Of a stretch of 64,000 nt of DNA, positions 46,629-55,905 are shown in pieces. Below the pieces are notes generated by a model. The model was not told where the DNA came from. It was given only the letters and a program-made list of their open reading frames with translations, and searched no databases. The translations under genes and the position numbers were made by a program. Source of the DNA: Leptospira noumeaensis (lineage in GTDB: Bacteria; Spirochaetota; Leptospiria; Leptospirales; Leptospiraceae); assembly GCF_004770765.1 (NCBI RefSeq), contig NZ_RQFK01000014.1:76403-140402 (forward strand), in the 5' to 3' direction. Positions within the stretch are counted from its first letter, which is position 1. Every line of letters starts with the position of its first letter.

Positions 46629-47725
46629 TTAAGGGCAAGTTCCAGGAGTGGCACCCCCTCCTCCATGTTCAATTCTCGCAAACTTATTTGCATTGGAATC
46701 ATCACAGTCAGGAAAATGTAGATTCAAGGAAGGATTGATGGGACTCACAGCCGTGTTGGGACCTCGAGCAAATCCATCGTTATCATCATCTCGATAGGGA
46801 TCTGAGGCCTGGATTATTGCCAGATCAACAAGAGCTAAGTTCAAACCTAAGGTTCGGTTCATTTCCTCAATAAAAACATTCGCAATGAGTCCGTGACCCG
46901 TATGGGAAGGATGAACTCCATCAAAACTAAATACCCCTCCTAACCCAATGGTTTTTCCCAAAACTTTTCCGCCCACTGTCACCTCGCGATTCAATACACG
47001 TTTGAACATTGCATCAATATCCACAAGGTGGACATTCAAATTTGATTCAGCTAACAATCGTATATATGTGTTGATCTCATTCACTCTAGTAGTAACTAAA
47101 TTTCCTTCCGCTTGGGTAAGACAGGTTCCATCGTTTCCTGCGATCCCTCCTATAACAGCATTTAACGTAGTATTATTTCCATCCAATTGGTTCAATAGAC
47201 TATTGGCAGTACTGGTTCCAATCAGTGAGCCAAAACCGAGGGCTTGACAAGATCCAAAACTAGTAATATTTAAATTATCCGTCGTATGCGCGATTTTTTC
47301 TAAATCTGATTGGGTGAGAAGAAATCCAATTCCGGAAATATCAGGTAGAGTCGCTATAAAAATCTCAGCCTTTGGCAAAACCTTCAAACGATTCAGTGTT
47401 GCATTCAAATTTGATTTTACAGAGGTTAAATCATGTTCTGCACTCGTATCATTCAAAAAAGTATTGATCGACGTTGTTGTCATTGCAGAACCATTAGAGG
47501 CAGTCACCGCACCTAATACATCATTTCCTCCAATCCAAAGAGTTACAATTAATGTCCTATCGGGATTAAGATTTCCTACATATTCTGCCGCTTCTAATTG
47601 AGTGATCGATTTTCCTAAAATTGCCGAAATAGGAGAAAGTATTTTATCAATATGATTCGATCCATTTTACTGGTGTTATCTGCCAAAGTAGGCCCCAAAT
47701 ATAAAGCCTGAGACTCTGGAAAAAC
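46629..47725 (-). pseudogene. GDSL/SGNH esterase gene broken by frameshift and 5' truncation
   Basis: The frame from 46629 to 47666 encodes the C-terminal part of an SGNH hydrolase: LWIGGND (block III) just before GTG 47507, GVFSFDGVHPSHTGHGLIAN near the catalytic Asp/His (block V), and a Ca-binding-like DDDNDG tail. It is stopped upstream by TAA at 47667-47669. In the next frame, 47670-47725 encodes VFPESQALYLGPTLADNTS, which would continue it if one A were added to the AAAA run near 47667; a second stop (47726) ends that. The block I Ser region is absent. A 292-residue frame from GTG 47507 is open, but it lacks the catalytic serine region. Confidence 0.7.
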
Positions 47726-47741
47726 CTATGAATTCCAAGAG

Positions 47742-47794
47742 GTGCAGAAAATTCGGCACCTTAAAATTCGGCTTTGTCCGAAAATTCGGCACCT
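47742..47794. mobile_element. IS21-like terminal remnant with triple direct repeat
   Basis: AAAATTCGGCACCT occurs at 47748-47761 and 47781-47794, with a shorter copy (AAAATTCGGC) at 47763-47772. Multiple short direct repeats with this GGTGCCGAATTTT type are characteristic of the ends of IS21-family elements. No istA/istB gene or second end is in the window. It lies where the GDSL gene loses its 5' part, suggesting insertion followed by deletion. Confidence 0.5.
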
Positions 47795-47909
47795 GTTAGC
47801 CCTCGGAACAGAGCAAAAACAGCAAAATATGGCAAAATAGAAACATTTGAGGCGATGGTACGTCTTTTGCACTATGTTTTAGCAAAATCGAAACCAAGAG
47901 GGAAATCAA

Positions 47910-48794
47910 ATGAAAAGTCTATGGAACCAATTTAAAATAGGAGGCCTATCTGTTGCGATCTTACTTTGTTTTGTATCGAGCCAGGCATATGCCGTTAGCT
48001 ATGTAATCTACGTACATGGGAAAGGTTCAGACTCCAGTGGTCTAGCCAACACAAACTCGAGCAGATGGGGAAATTCTGACTCATACGGTGCTGCCCACCA
48101 AAGACGTTCCACTGCTTGGGGAGCAAGCCGTTTTGTAAATTATGATTCGACACAAGACCCACGTACATCAGGAACAACAAGAGCACAAACAAAACTCGCA
48201 AGTGCGATTAGTTCATTTTGTACAGGTGCGAACAAGTGCATCATCATCTGCCATAGTGCTGGCTGTTATGCGACAGAATATTATTTGGCAACAAGTGGAA
48301 CACCTGCAAATTTACTATATGTAGTAGCAGGCGCAAGTGCTGCTGGTGGATCCTCTGTGGCTGATATTGGAACCACTGCAACATTAATTAGTCCACTGCT
48401 AAGTTTACTTGGATGGGCCGTTGCGGGAGAACCAAATAATATGACCAAAGCATTAAAAACGGGAACTGCAAGAAGTTTTAATCACAATACTTCTAAAGTA
48501 ACCATTCACAGTCTTGCTGGTTATAAGTCATCCCAACCTGCAGCGACTGCCATCAAAGGAGAAGACGATAAACTCGTAAACTTCTCTGGTGCTTGTGGAT
48601 ATTCTTCCCATGGTTCGATGACAAATTGTGCCGACGGTAAAAATGCAAAATACACAAAACATGTATCCTATTGTAATACAAAAGGTGCAGTTACTTGTAA
48701 CACAAGCAAAGGTTCCGGTGCTTATAATGCGGATCACAGTGCCATGCAACCTGTTGCAAGAGATGCTTTAGACCGTTTACTGGGCTACTTATAA
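47910..48794 (+). CDS. Secreted alpha/beta-hydrolase (lipase-like)
   Basis: The 294-residue protein has a clean signal peptide ending near QAYA. YVIYVHGKGSDSSG near residue 31 resembles the oxyanion-hole region of an alpha/beta hydrolase, and IICHSAGCYATEY near 111 gives the nucleophile serine (CHSAG, with Cys in place of the usual Gly). A catalytic His is likely near HSAMQPV at the end. It contains eight or nine cysteines. The likely substrate is a lipid or ester. A terminator follows at 48831, yet the next two genes follow on the same strand. Confidence 0.75.
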   Translation: MKSLWNQFKIGGLSVAILLCFVSSQAYAVSYVIYVHGKGSDSSGLANTNSSRWGNSDSYGAAHQRRSTAWGASRFVNYDSTQDPRTSGTTRAQTKLASAISSFCTGANKCIIICHSAGCYATEYYLATSGTPANLLYVVAGASAAGGSSVADIGTTATLISPLLSLLGWAVAGEPNNMTKALKTGTARSFNHNTSKVTIHSLAGYKSSQPAATAIKGEDDKLVNFSGACGYSSHGSMTNCADGKNAKYTKHVSYCNTKGAVTCNTSKGSGAYNADHSAMQPVARDALDRLLGYL

Positions 48795-48830
48795 TTAAAA
48801 ACTAAAAAAATATTTAATTCAAATTTTGAT

Positions 48831-48860
48831 AGAGCGAAGGATTTGTCTTTCGCTCTTTTT
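48831..48860 (+). terminator. Intrinsic terminator of the secreted hydrolase gene
   Basis: AGAGCGAA at 48831-48838 pairs with TTCGCTCT at 48849-48856 around a 10-nt loop, followed by four T. It starts 37 nt after the stop codon. Confidence 0.75.
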
Positions 48861-48930
48861 ATTGGATTCATGTTTTTGTTTTTTAATCCGAAACATCAAT
48901 TTTAAAATATATTACACATCAGGAGAAACT

Positions 48931-50232
48931 ATGAAAAACTATCTTTCTAATCAAAAAATTTTGATCAGCATTGGTTCTATATCTGGATTTATCATTTTGG
49001 CTTTCATTATTTCTTTCTGGGGTTCGCATAAAAAAGAACATCTTGCAGTCCAGTTAGAAGAGGAAAAATTATTACGCGCCAGAGGGATTCCGAATGATTC
49101 TTCAATGAGCTGGGATGGATCGAAAGTTTGGCGACCCAACTTTTTAGAAACAGAAAAAGTCATACAAAAATCAGAATTGGCAACACCAAAAATTCTTTTT
49201 ATGGAATACCAACTTGAATACCGTTACCCTTCTGACTCTAGACCACTGACTAAAAAAATGGCAGATCTTCTAGATCCATTTAAAATTAACCAAGAGAAAG
49301 TTCCTATTTTCAAACCAGATTCAAATGGAGAAATTCAAGGTTACTTCTCATGGTATAGTAGTTTGTATATGGTAACAGAGGATAAACCTGCTGTTGCATG
49401 GTTGCAAGTCTTCGATGCCAAAACAGATAAAGTGGTACCTGCGAGAATCCTTTCTGCTGAAATCCAATCCGATTTGGTGTTTGGTGAGAAACCCGTAGGT
49501 GTTGCTGATTACAATGATTCAGGTGCTGGGTATGATCTCGAAGCCAATGATGGTATATATACTTTTTCATGGATTCCACGAAAAGGAGAAAAACTTCACT
49601 GGGGTGAACTCACGATGAAAGTTCGCTTTGACGCCCCTAGCATTAAATTGAAAGAAACAGAAGCCAGTTTTACTTTCAATTCAACTCCTATCATTCCGGC
49701 AAAATTTACAGGCAATTACCGCGAATCGATAGAGAATGGATCCCTTTTCATTGGTGCAGAAATCGATATTTATAAACCAGGACAGTATATCTTTGAAGCA
49801 AACCTTTTTGACAAAGAAACAGGAACACCTTATCATTGGGTATATATGCGAAAATATCTAGAAAAAGGAACTTCGCAAAGGATTGACTTACCTTTTTTTG
49901 GAGCTATTTTCCATGATAGAGGTTTTGAAGAAGGTAGGTTTATCTTACGAAATTTGCGAGGTCACCGGATGAATTTACCTTATGACCCAAGAAAACTAAA
50001 TGAAATGGTATCCAAAGGTATTGAAATCCCTGATACCTTTGAACCTTTACAAGAATGGATTCCCCTTCCCGAAGAACCATACATCACACTTAACAGATAT
50101 GATGTGGCCCAGTTTTCTCCTTTAGAATACCAAGGATCCGATAAAAAGGAACGTTTGCGTGTTTTACAAGAGTATGCTGCTGATTGGGAAAAAGCACATG
50201 GTGCTTCAACAGATACCGTAATGGGTGATTGA
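48931..50232 (+). CDS. Membrane-anchored periplasmic protein, unknown function
   Basis: Starting at ATG 48931, which has an AGGAG site, the product has 433 residues with one N-terminal helix (about residues 10-30) and a large periplasmic part. A segment VADYNDSGAGYDLEANDGIYTFSW near residue 190, in part, resembles the Ca-binding-type loop of choice-of-anchor modules. Being just behind a secreted hydrolase and followed at once by a sigma-54 activator, it may be a lipase-specific chaperone or accessory protein, though sequence alone does not show it. Its 3' end overlaps the next start by 8 nt. Confidence 0.75.
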   Translation: MKNYLSNQKILISIGSISGFIILAFIISFWGSHKKEHLAVQLEEEKLLRARGIPNDSSMSWDGSKVWRPNFLETEKVIQKSELATPKILFMEYQLEYRYPSDSRPLTKKMADLLDPFKINQEKVPIFKPDSNGEIQGYFSWYSSLYMVTEDKPAVAWLQVFDAKTDKVVPARILSAEIQSDLVFGEKPVGVADYNDSGAGYDLEANDGIYTFSWIPRKGEKLHWGELTMKVRFDAPSIKLKETEASFTFNSTPIIPAKFTGNYRESIENGSLFIGAEIDIYKPGQYIFEANLFDKETGTPYHWVYMRKYLEKGTSQRIDLPFFGAIFHDRGFEEGRFILRNLRGHRMNLPYDPRKLNEMVSKGIEIPDTFEPLQEWIPLPEEPYITLNRYDVAQFSPLEYQGSDKKERLRVLQEYAADWEKAHGASTDTVMGD

Positions 50233-52738
50233 TCATTATATGGGATTAGATCAGGTTAGAATATTTATCGCATTTATTATTTTAACTTGTATTGTCGTAA
50301 TCACAGTCCTTACTTTTTTAAAAGACAATCTAGGTAAAGTTGGTAAATCTTTTTTGGGACTTGTGGTTTCCCTTTTTGCCTGGTATTTTTTTCATACTCT
50401 ATCCTTCTATCTTTCCAAATACCAAGAACCTTCTTATATGGTAGCTACACTCGCAGGTATATCCGTCCTTTGTGTAGGGACTGCTATGTATGTTTTTTGT
50501 GAATTTTTTCCAGAAGGATCGCAAAACAAATCATCAAAATATAGAATTCTTTTTTTCGGGTTGATTTCAGCATCTCTTGCCCCACTCACTTACTCAGATT
50601 TATGGATTAAAAATAGAGGCCAGGTAGGAATCATTGGCCCTTTTTTTTATGCAACTAGCATTTGGATTGTATTTACTATTATCTCTGGTATTTTTTTACA
50701 AATTTGGAAATATACAAAAACAAACGATCCGCGAAAAAGAAATCGAATTCTTCGTTTATTATTATCCATTATTTTCCACCTAACACTTGCTGTTTTTTTC
50801 TCAGTAATACTTCCAGCTTTGGGATCTTGGGAATTTTTCTTTTTAGGCCCAGCAACATCAGTTTTAGGAATTGTTCTGATCATTTATGCAATCCAATTCC
50901 ATCCCCTACTCAACCTAAGGGAAGCAATGATTCAAATTGGAATCCGTTTGTTATTTGGAATTACCATCTGTGTATTAATTTATTTTTTAATCAATTACGT
51001 GGATTCGTTTCGTGATGAAAATACATTTTCATACAAAAATTTGATCGTATTCTCATTGTTATTTTCGGCAGGGATTCTTTACGGCAGTATCCTTCATCCA
51101 AAACTTGAAAACTTGATTTTTCAATCCAAAACAAATATAGAAGAGTCAATTGTACAGGTGTTTCTAAAACAATCTTCAGGATCTTATTTTTCTTTGAATG
51201 AGATGTTAGAGGATTTATTAAAACCAATTTATAACAATTTAGGACTCTCTAAAATTTTGGCGGCAGTTGTAGACCATGAAGACCATTTAATTTTACATGA
51301 TTTCGGAGAAAACCCCTCTGAAATCAAAGAGATTGCTTCCAGATTAGTGTTTAGCCGAGTCAGTCGAGATAGAAAGTTACCGATGGAATTAGTTAAAGAA
51401 AGTGATCGACTTTTTTTGTTAGACGAAGATGCCTCCATACCTTTTAGAGAAAAAACTAGTTTTACATCCGATTATTTCAGATTAGTTCGGCGAACAGTGG
51501 GTTACAGACCAAAAGTAGTATCTTTGGGTTATCGGGTAGTTATGGCCTTGGTTCTTCAAAATCAAATTTGTGGTTATCTATTTTTAGGAGATAAAAAATC
51601 AAAACGTCCATTTTTTGAAGATGAAGTAGATCTTTTAGAACGTTTGCGAATTCCATTTGCCGCTCTCATCCGTAATCTCAACGATCGTACAAGGATTCAT
51701 TATCTTAAAAACCAAGCAGAGGCAGAACTTAGAGATTTAAAAACAACACAGACAGAAAGAGAAGTCATTTTCCAAACGGTAGCAAACAAAACCCTCGTTT
51801 ACAAAAGCCAAACGATGGAAAAAACGATAGAACATATTGAACGCATTGCTCCACTCACACGTCCTGTTTTCATTCATGGAGAAACAGGAACCGGAAAAGA
51901 ACTTTTTGCAAATTTGGTTCATGAAAAATCAAGACCCAGTGAACCATTTGTCCCTCTCAATTGTGCGGCTCTACCTGCTAATCTTTGGGAAGATGAAATA
52001 TTTGGTCATGTGAAAGGAGCCTTTACGGATGCAAAAAATGATAGATCTGGTGCCGTAGAAAAAGCAGGAAAAGGTACTTTATTTTTTGACGAAATTGGAG
52101 AGATGCCACTCTCAATACAGGCGAAGATGCTTCGTCTTCTACAAGAAAGACAATTTTCACCCATTGGTTCCTCTAAACTTTTAAAAGCAGAATGTAGATT
52201 TATTTTTGCAACAAATCGAAATTTGGAGGATTTGATCCGCAGCGGAGAGTTCAGAGAAGATTTGTATTATAGAATCAACGTATTTCGAATTGATTTATTG
52301 CCGTTGCGACAACGGAAGGAAGATATTTTACCACTCGCAAATTTTTTATTATCATCCTTTACCAAAGAAATGAATACCCAAATTCAAAACATTCCTCCAT
52401 CAGTGGTTACTATTTTCCAAAACTATTCATGGCCTGGCAATATTCGGGAATTAGAAAATAGTTTACTCCGTGCATTGAGTACGGCAAAAGAAGAAGGCCT
52501 TAGCCTAGATGATTTTCCTATTATGGCAAAAGAGTATCTGAAAACTCCAAACCATAAAAATCATTTCAAACGAGACAACTTCCCCGATGACGTTCATGGT
52601 AATTTTCATGAAATAATGGATGCTTATGCTTTAAAAATCATCCAATCTGCTTTACAAAAGACAAAAGGGAATAAATCACATGCTGCAAAAATCTTAGGCA
52701 TCCGAAGATCCAGTTTAGAGTATCGATTAAAAAGGTAA
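50225..52738 (+). CDS. Membrane-integrated sigma-54-dependent activator
   Basis: The 837-residue protein has eight or nine N-terminal helices (about residues 10-290, of 7TM histidine-kinase-sensor type), a GAF-like region (about 310-490) and a full sigma-54 AAA+ domain: GETGTGKE near 558, GHVKGAFTDAKND near 595 (GAFTDA where the sigma-54 contact loop is normally GAFTGA), DEIGEMPLSIQAKML near 623, and a Fis-type helix-turn-helix NKSHAAKILGIRRSSLEYRLKR at the end. A GTG start at 50225 overlaps the previous gene; ATG 50240 is an alternative. A membrane-bound enhancer-binding protein is unusual. Confidence 0.9.
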   Translation: MIDHYMGLDQVRIFIAFIILTCIVVITVLTFLKDNLGKVGKSFLGLVVSLFAWYFFHTLSFYLSKYQEPSYMVATLAGISVLCVGTAMYVFCEFFPEGSQNKSSKYRILFFGLISASLAPLTYSDLWIKNRGQVGIIGPFFYATSIWIVFTIISGIFLQIWKYTKTNDPRKRNRILRLLLSIIFHLTLAVFFSVILPALGSWEFFFLGPATSVLGIVLIIYAIQFHPLLNLREAMIQIGIRLLFGITICVLIYFLINYVDSFRDENTFSYKNLIVFSLLFSAGILYGSILHPKLENLIFQSKTNIEESIVQVFLKQSSGSYFSLNEMLEDLLKPIYNNLGLSKILAAVVDHEDHLILHDFGENPSEIKEIASRLVFSRVSRDRKLPMELVKESDRLFLLDEDASIPFREKTSFTSDYFRLVRRTVGYRPKVVSLGYRVVMALVLQNQICGYLFLGDKKSKRPFFEDEVDLLERLRIPFAALIRNLNDRTRIHYLKNQAEAELRDLKTTQTEREVIFQTVANKTLVYKSQTMEKTIEHIERIAPLTRPVFIHGETGTGKELFANLVHEKSRPSEPFVPLNCAALPANLWEDEIFGHVKGAFTDAKNDRSGAVEKAGKGTLFFDEIGEMPLSIQAKMLRLLQERQFSPIGSSKLLKAECRFIFATNRNLEDLIRSGEFREDLYYRINVFRIDLLPLRQRKEDILPLANFLLSSFTKEMNTQIQNIPPSVVTIFQNYSWPGNIRELENSLLRALSTAKEEGLSLDDFPIMAKEYLKTPNHKNHFKRDNFPDDVHGNFHEIMDAYALKIIQSALQKTKGNKSHAAKILGIRRSSLEYRLKR

Positions 52739-52808
52739 AACTACTTATCCGGATTATTTCATAACCACTAACACTACTTATCAACTTTCTCTAAACACTC
52801 AGTAAACA

Positions 52809-54050
52809 TCAAAGAAATCTCGCTGATCCAAGTTGAGCCAACCTTTTCCGGATAGCCGACTTATCTTTTTCCGTATTAGCTAATAATAGGGCCTTTTGGT
52901 AACATTCACTAGCTTTGGCCAGATCTGATTCAATGTACAATTCTCCCAGGAGTGAAAAATAGTAAGGATTTGCTTTTAAGTTTAAACCTTCTACCTCAAC
53001 TAAAGCGACCTCCCTACCTTTTGCTCGGAATAGGGCATAAGCTCGGTTCAAAAAAAGCAAAGTTGATGATTCTAATTCCAAAAGCCCTGTATAAAGCTGA
53101 AAAATGCTTTCCCATTTGTTTTCCGTTCCTTCCTGCACAGTATGCCAATAAGCAATGGCTGCTTCTATATGGTATTTGGAAAATTTTGGTTCCTTGTTGG
53201 ACTGAAAAAAGAAATACTCTCCCTTCTTAATAAAGTCTTCATTCCAAAGATCGCGGTTCTGATCTCCATACAGAACAATTTCTCCATCTGCATCTAACCT
53301 TGCATCAAATCGAGAAATATGAAAACAAAATAGGGAAAGAAGAGCATTTACCTCAGGTGTATTTGTTTCTTTATTTTCTAACAGGATAGAACAAAGTCGA
53401 ACTGCTTCCAAACATAAATCCTTTCTCAGTATCTTATCCTGGATTTGCGAAGAATAACCTTCATTAAACAATAAATAAATGGTTCTCAGAACAGACGTTA
53501 ACCGATCTCCCCACTCGTGAGGGGCAGGCAATTCCAATGTTATATTTTTTTCCCTAAGTTTTTCTTTCGCACGAAATAATCTCTTACTAATTGTCTCTTT
53601 GTTCGAAAGAAAAGCTCTCGCAATCTCATCAATCCCAAATCCACAAAGAATTCGAAGAGACAAAGCAATCTGTGATTCGATAGGAATCGAAGGATGTGAG
53701 AGCGCAAAAATCATTCGAAGTTGACTGTCGCGAATATTTTCTTCCGAGAGATCCAATTCCGATACAGATAGATAGTGATCCTGCTGATAGCGTGGAAGTA
53801 TCTTGTTTTGAAAAATAGAATCTCTATGGATTACATTCTTTGCTTTATTTTTAGCAACTGCATACAACCAGGCCTCTGGATTTGTTGGAATTCCATTGAG
53901 GCCCCAAGTTTGTGCCGCCGTTAAAAAGGTTTCACTTGCAATATCTTCTGCTATTTCCACTTGATAAAACCCAAATTGTTTACAGAGAACTGCAATAACT
54001 TTTGAATACTCGGTGCGAAACAAATTTGGTATAATATCTGAATGATCCAT
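52809..54050 (-). CDS. ECF42-type RNA polymerase sigma factor with C-terminal helical extension
   Basis: The 413-residue protein has an N-terminal ECF core, with IASETFLTAAQTWGLNGIPTNPEAWLYAVAKNKAKN (in part, residues 38-73) and FGIDEIARAFLSNKETISKRLFRAKEKLR, and a long C-terminal region with helical repeats (YALFRAKGREVALVEVEGLN, PYYFSLLGELYIESDLAKASECYQKALLLA near 350). This is the arrangement of the ECF42/SigG-like group, whose genes regularly sit beside a DGPF-domain protein, as here. It starts 22 nt after the DGPF gene. Confidence 0.85.
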   Translation of the reverse strand: MDHSDIIPNLFRTEYSKVIAVLCKQFGFYQVEIAEDIASETFLTAAQTWGLNGIPTNPEAWLYAVAKNKAKNVIHRDSIFQNKILPRYQQDHYLSVSELDLSEENIRDSQLRMIFALSHPSIPIESQIALSLRILCGFGIDEIARAFLSNKETISKRLFRAKEKLREKNITLELPAPHEWGDRLTSVLRTIYLLFNEGYSSQIQDKILRKDLCLEAVRLCSILLENKETNTPEVNALLSLFCFHISRFDARLDADGEIVLYGDQNRDLWNEDFIKKGEYFFFQSNKEPKFSKYHIEAAIAYWHTVQEGTENKWESIFQLYTGLLELESSTLLFLNRAYALFRAKGREVALVEVEGLNLKANPYYFSLLGELYIESDLAKASECYQKALLLANTEKDKSAIRKRLAQLGSARFL

Positions 54051-54072
54051 TAGAGATTACGAATATATTATT

Positions 54073-54441
54073 TTATTCTTCTTTATGTATGCTCATAATT
54101 TTTCTCACTTCGACACTATTTCCCTCTCCCATTAGAATCGGGCAATTTTTGGCAATACTCGCAGCATCTTCAAAACTCTCCGCTTGAATGATGATAAAAC
54201 CCGCGAGGGACTCTTTTGTTTCTACAAAGGGGCCATCAGTAACGATATGGTTTGATTGGATCACCTTTCCTTCTGTAGACAAAGCCGTTCCGCCTTTGAA
54301 CTTCTTTTGAGCAACAATCCCGTTCACCCATTCTTGGTATTGTTTCATATAAATCTGTAATTGTTCCGGTGAAGGTTGGGCTTCTTTTGTAAGGATATCG
54401 AGTCGCATTAAAATCAAATAATCTTCCATAATTTGTCTCAC
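54073..54441 (-). CDS. DGPF-domain (YCII-related) protein
   Basis: The 122-residue protein has the YCII-like fold with the diagnostic DGPFVETKESLAGFIII near residue 74. It is the usual partner of ECF42 sigma factors; its role is unknown. The first start is GTG 54441; ATG 54429 (MEDYLILMR) is a more usual beginning and may be the real one. It lies between the hydrolase and the sigma factor gene on the same strand. Confidence 0.9.
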   Translation of the reverse strand: MRQIMEDYLILMRLDILTKEAQPSPEQLQIYMKQYQEWVNGIVAQKKFKGGTALSTEGKVIQSNHIVTDGPFVETKESLAGFIIIQAESFEDAASIAKNCPILMGEGNSVEVRKIMSIHKEE

Positions 54442-55437
54442 TTATTTTTTACTTATATTTCTTTGTATAAAATCTTTAACTCTAGCTTCATATTTGCTTG
54501 GATTCTCATCCCAAACTTTTCCGTGAGAACCCAACTCAGGAAACCAAACTTCACTTGGCGCAGGATATAGATTCGCAAGAAACTCTGAATGTTTGTATGA
54601 AACAACAAAATCTTTTTTGCTATGAATCAATAATAGAGGCACAGAACTTGAAAAACGTAAAGAATTTTCAGGACTAAGTAGTGAATCAAATTTTCCTCTA
54701 CTTGTAACGAGATCTATCAATGACTGGATCATCCAATTCGGGAGAGAAGCCGATTCGGGAGAATCTAAAATCAATCTATTGAAATTAATCATTGGATTTT
54801 CTAAAATGAGTCCTTTCACACCATTCAAAAAAGGAAGTGCAATCAATAAAGAAGAGGCTCCTACGGAAGATCCAAACATTAAAATATTCTTATATTTTTT
54901 TGATACATATAAATAGGCAGACAATACATCTCTAAATTCACGGTTCCCGAAAGTCAAACCTGGTACCATACAGGGAGCCTCTCCATGGCAAGATAAATCA
55001 AAGCTAAGAACATCAAAACCCTGATTCAGATAAAAGGGAATCAAACGAGTGAGTTCTCGCCTGTCTGACCCGCCACCATGCACAAAAAGGATCACTCCCT
55101 TAGAGAACAAAATACCATTCTCATGAGCGGGAACAAGCCAACCAGGCAAATCATATCCGTTTAAAGATGGAATCAAAACTTCACGGAAATAAAATTCTTT
55201 TGTTAGGCGAATGTTTCCACAAGACTTTCCCCAGTTTTTTTCGCCTTCAGGACTACATTTCAAAAAATCCTTACTTACACCTTTCCAGTTAGGAAATAGG
55301 ATCTGATCACTTGCAGACCACATTCCAAAGGTAAAAGCAAAGAGAACCAACGAGAAAACGATCACCAAGCTGTATCCGACTCGTGGCAAAATCCAATTCC
55401 TCTTTGGGTGATGGTTCTTTTTTTCGTTTTGGGTCAT
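54442..55437 (-). CDS. Alpha/beta hydrolase with N-terminal membrane anchor
   Basis: The start is ATG at 55437, supported by a GGAGG site; the frame upstream reads through repeat sequence. The 331-residue protein has one N-terminal helix (about residues 20-40), then an alpha/beta hydrolase domain: FVHGGGSDRRELTRLIPF near residue 113, FGSSVGASSLLIALPF near 187 (nucleophile Ser in GSSVG) and a C-terminal GSHGK with the probable catalytic His. The DGPF gene follows without a gap, so the hydrolase belongs to the sigma operon. Its substrate is unknown. Confidence 0.85.
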   Translation of the reverse strand: MTQNEKKNHHPKRNWILPRVGYSLVIVFSLVLFAFTFGMWSASDQILFPNWKGVSKDFLKCSPEGEKNWGKSCGNIRLTKEFYFREVLIPSLNGYDLPGWLVPAHENGILFSKGVILFVHGGGSDRRELTRLIPFYLNQGFDVLSFDLSCHGEAPCMVPGLTFGNREFRDVLSAYLYVSKKYKNILMFGSSVGASSLLIALPFLNGVKGLILENPMINFNRLILDSPESASLPNWMIQSLIDLVTSRGKFDSLLSPENSLRFSSSVPLLLIHSKKDFVVSYKHSEFLANLYPAPSEVWFPELGSHGKVWDENPSKYEARVKDFIQRNISKK

Positions 55438-55558
55438 AGCGACCTCCTTTGCTTTTATATCAAATGAAGATTGAAAAAATGGACAAAGCGGTTCGAAAAA
55501 GCGAAAAGATTTGGAATAAATTCTGAGAATCAGAGAAGAAGATGGATTGATTTGGTTG

Positions 55559-55651
55559 GATATGGTAAGGGGAAATTGCCACCTTCCCACGAGCCACTCC
55601 CCTCCACCCTAACTCGGGCGGGGGATTTTGGATTCACGCTCAGATTATGTC
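55559..55651. repeat. Dispersed repeat family A, copy 2
   Basis: It has the same layout as copy 1, including GGGGAAATT, CCACGAGCCACTCCCCTCCA, GGCGGGGGATTTTGGATTC and ATTATGTC. It lies upstream of the hydrolase start and is followed within 40 nt by the family B element. The 468-nt gap between the hydrolase start and leuD has these repeats and no gene I can support. Confidence 0.8.
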
Positions 55652-55688
55652 ACATTATACTCCGGCCAACACCTAACGAATACTATAT

Positions 55689-55861
55689 GAGCGATGCGTT
55701 GCCGTTATGTTATGTTATGTTATGGCGAGTCCCCAAACTCTGAACCATGAATCGAATTTCATTTTTGATACATTTCAAAAATGATTCATTTTGGGGCCGG
55801 GCTATCCAGGGCTTCGGTCGCTCACCGCGACCGCTAACGCGCCCTTACTATCCCTCTCGCA
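55689..55861. repeat. Dispersed repeat family B, copy 1
   Basis: It contains GCGATGCGTTGCCG, four tandem TTATG units (55705-55724), GGCGAGTCCCCAAA, then TTTTGGGGCCGGGCTATCC, a perfect hairpin CGGTCGC-TCACC-GCGACCG at 55815-55833, and CTAACGCGCCCTTACTATCC to CTCTCGC. The modules GGCGAGTCCCCAAA and the hairpin part recur in the same order at 61123-61298. No open reading frame explains it. Confidence 0.75.
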
Positions 55862-55905
55862 GGTACTTTGTTCCAACCAATACACTCTTCCAGTCTTTAT
55901 GAAAT

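Noticed and set aside
55655..55737. Possible integron attC site in the family B repeat
   Set aside because: ACCTAAC fits the R'' form, but no matching GTTRRRY arm at the other end and no integrase were seen.
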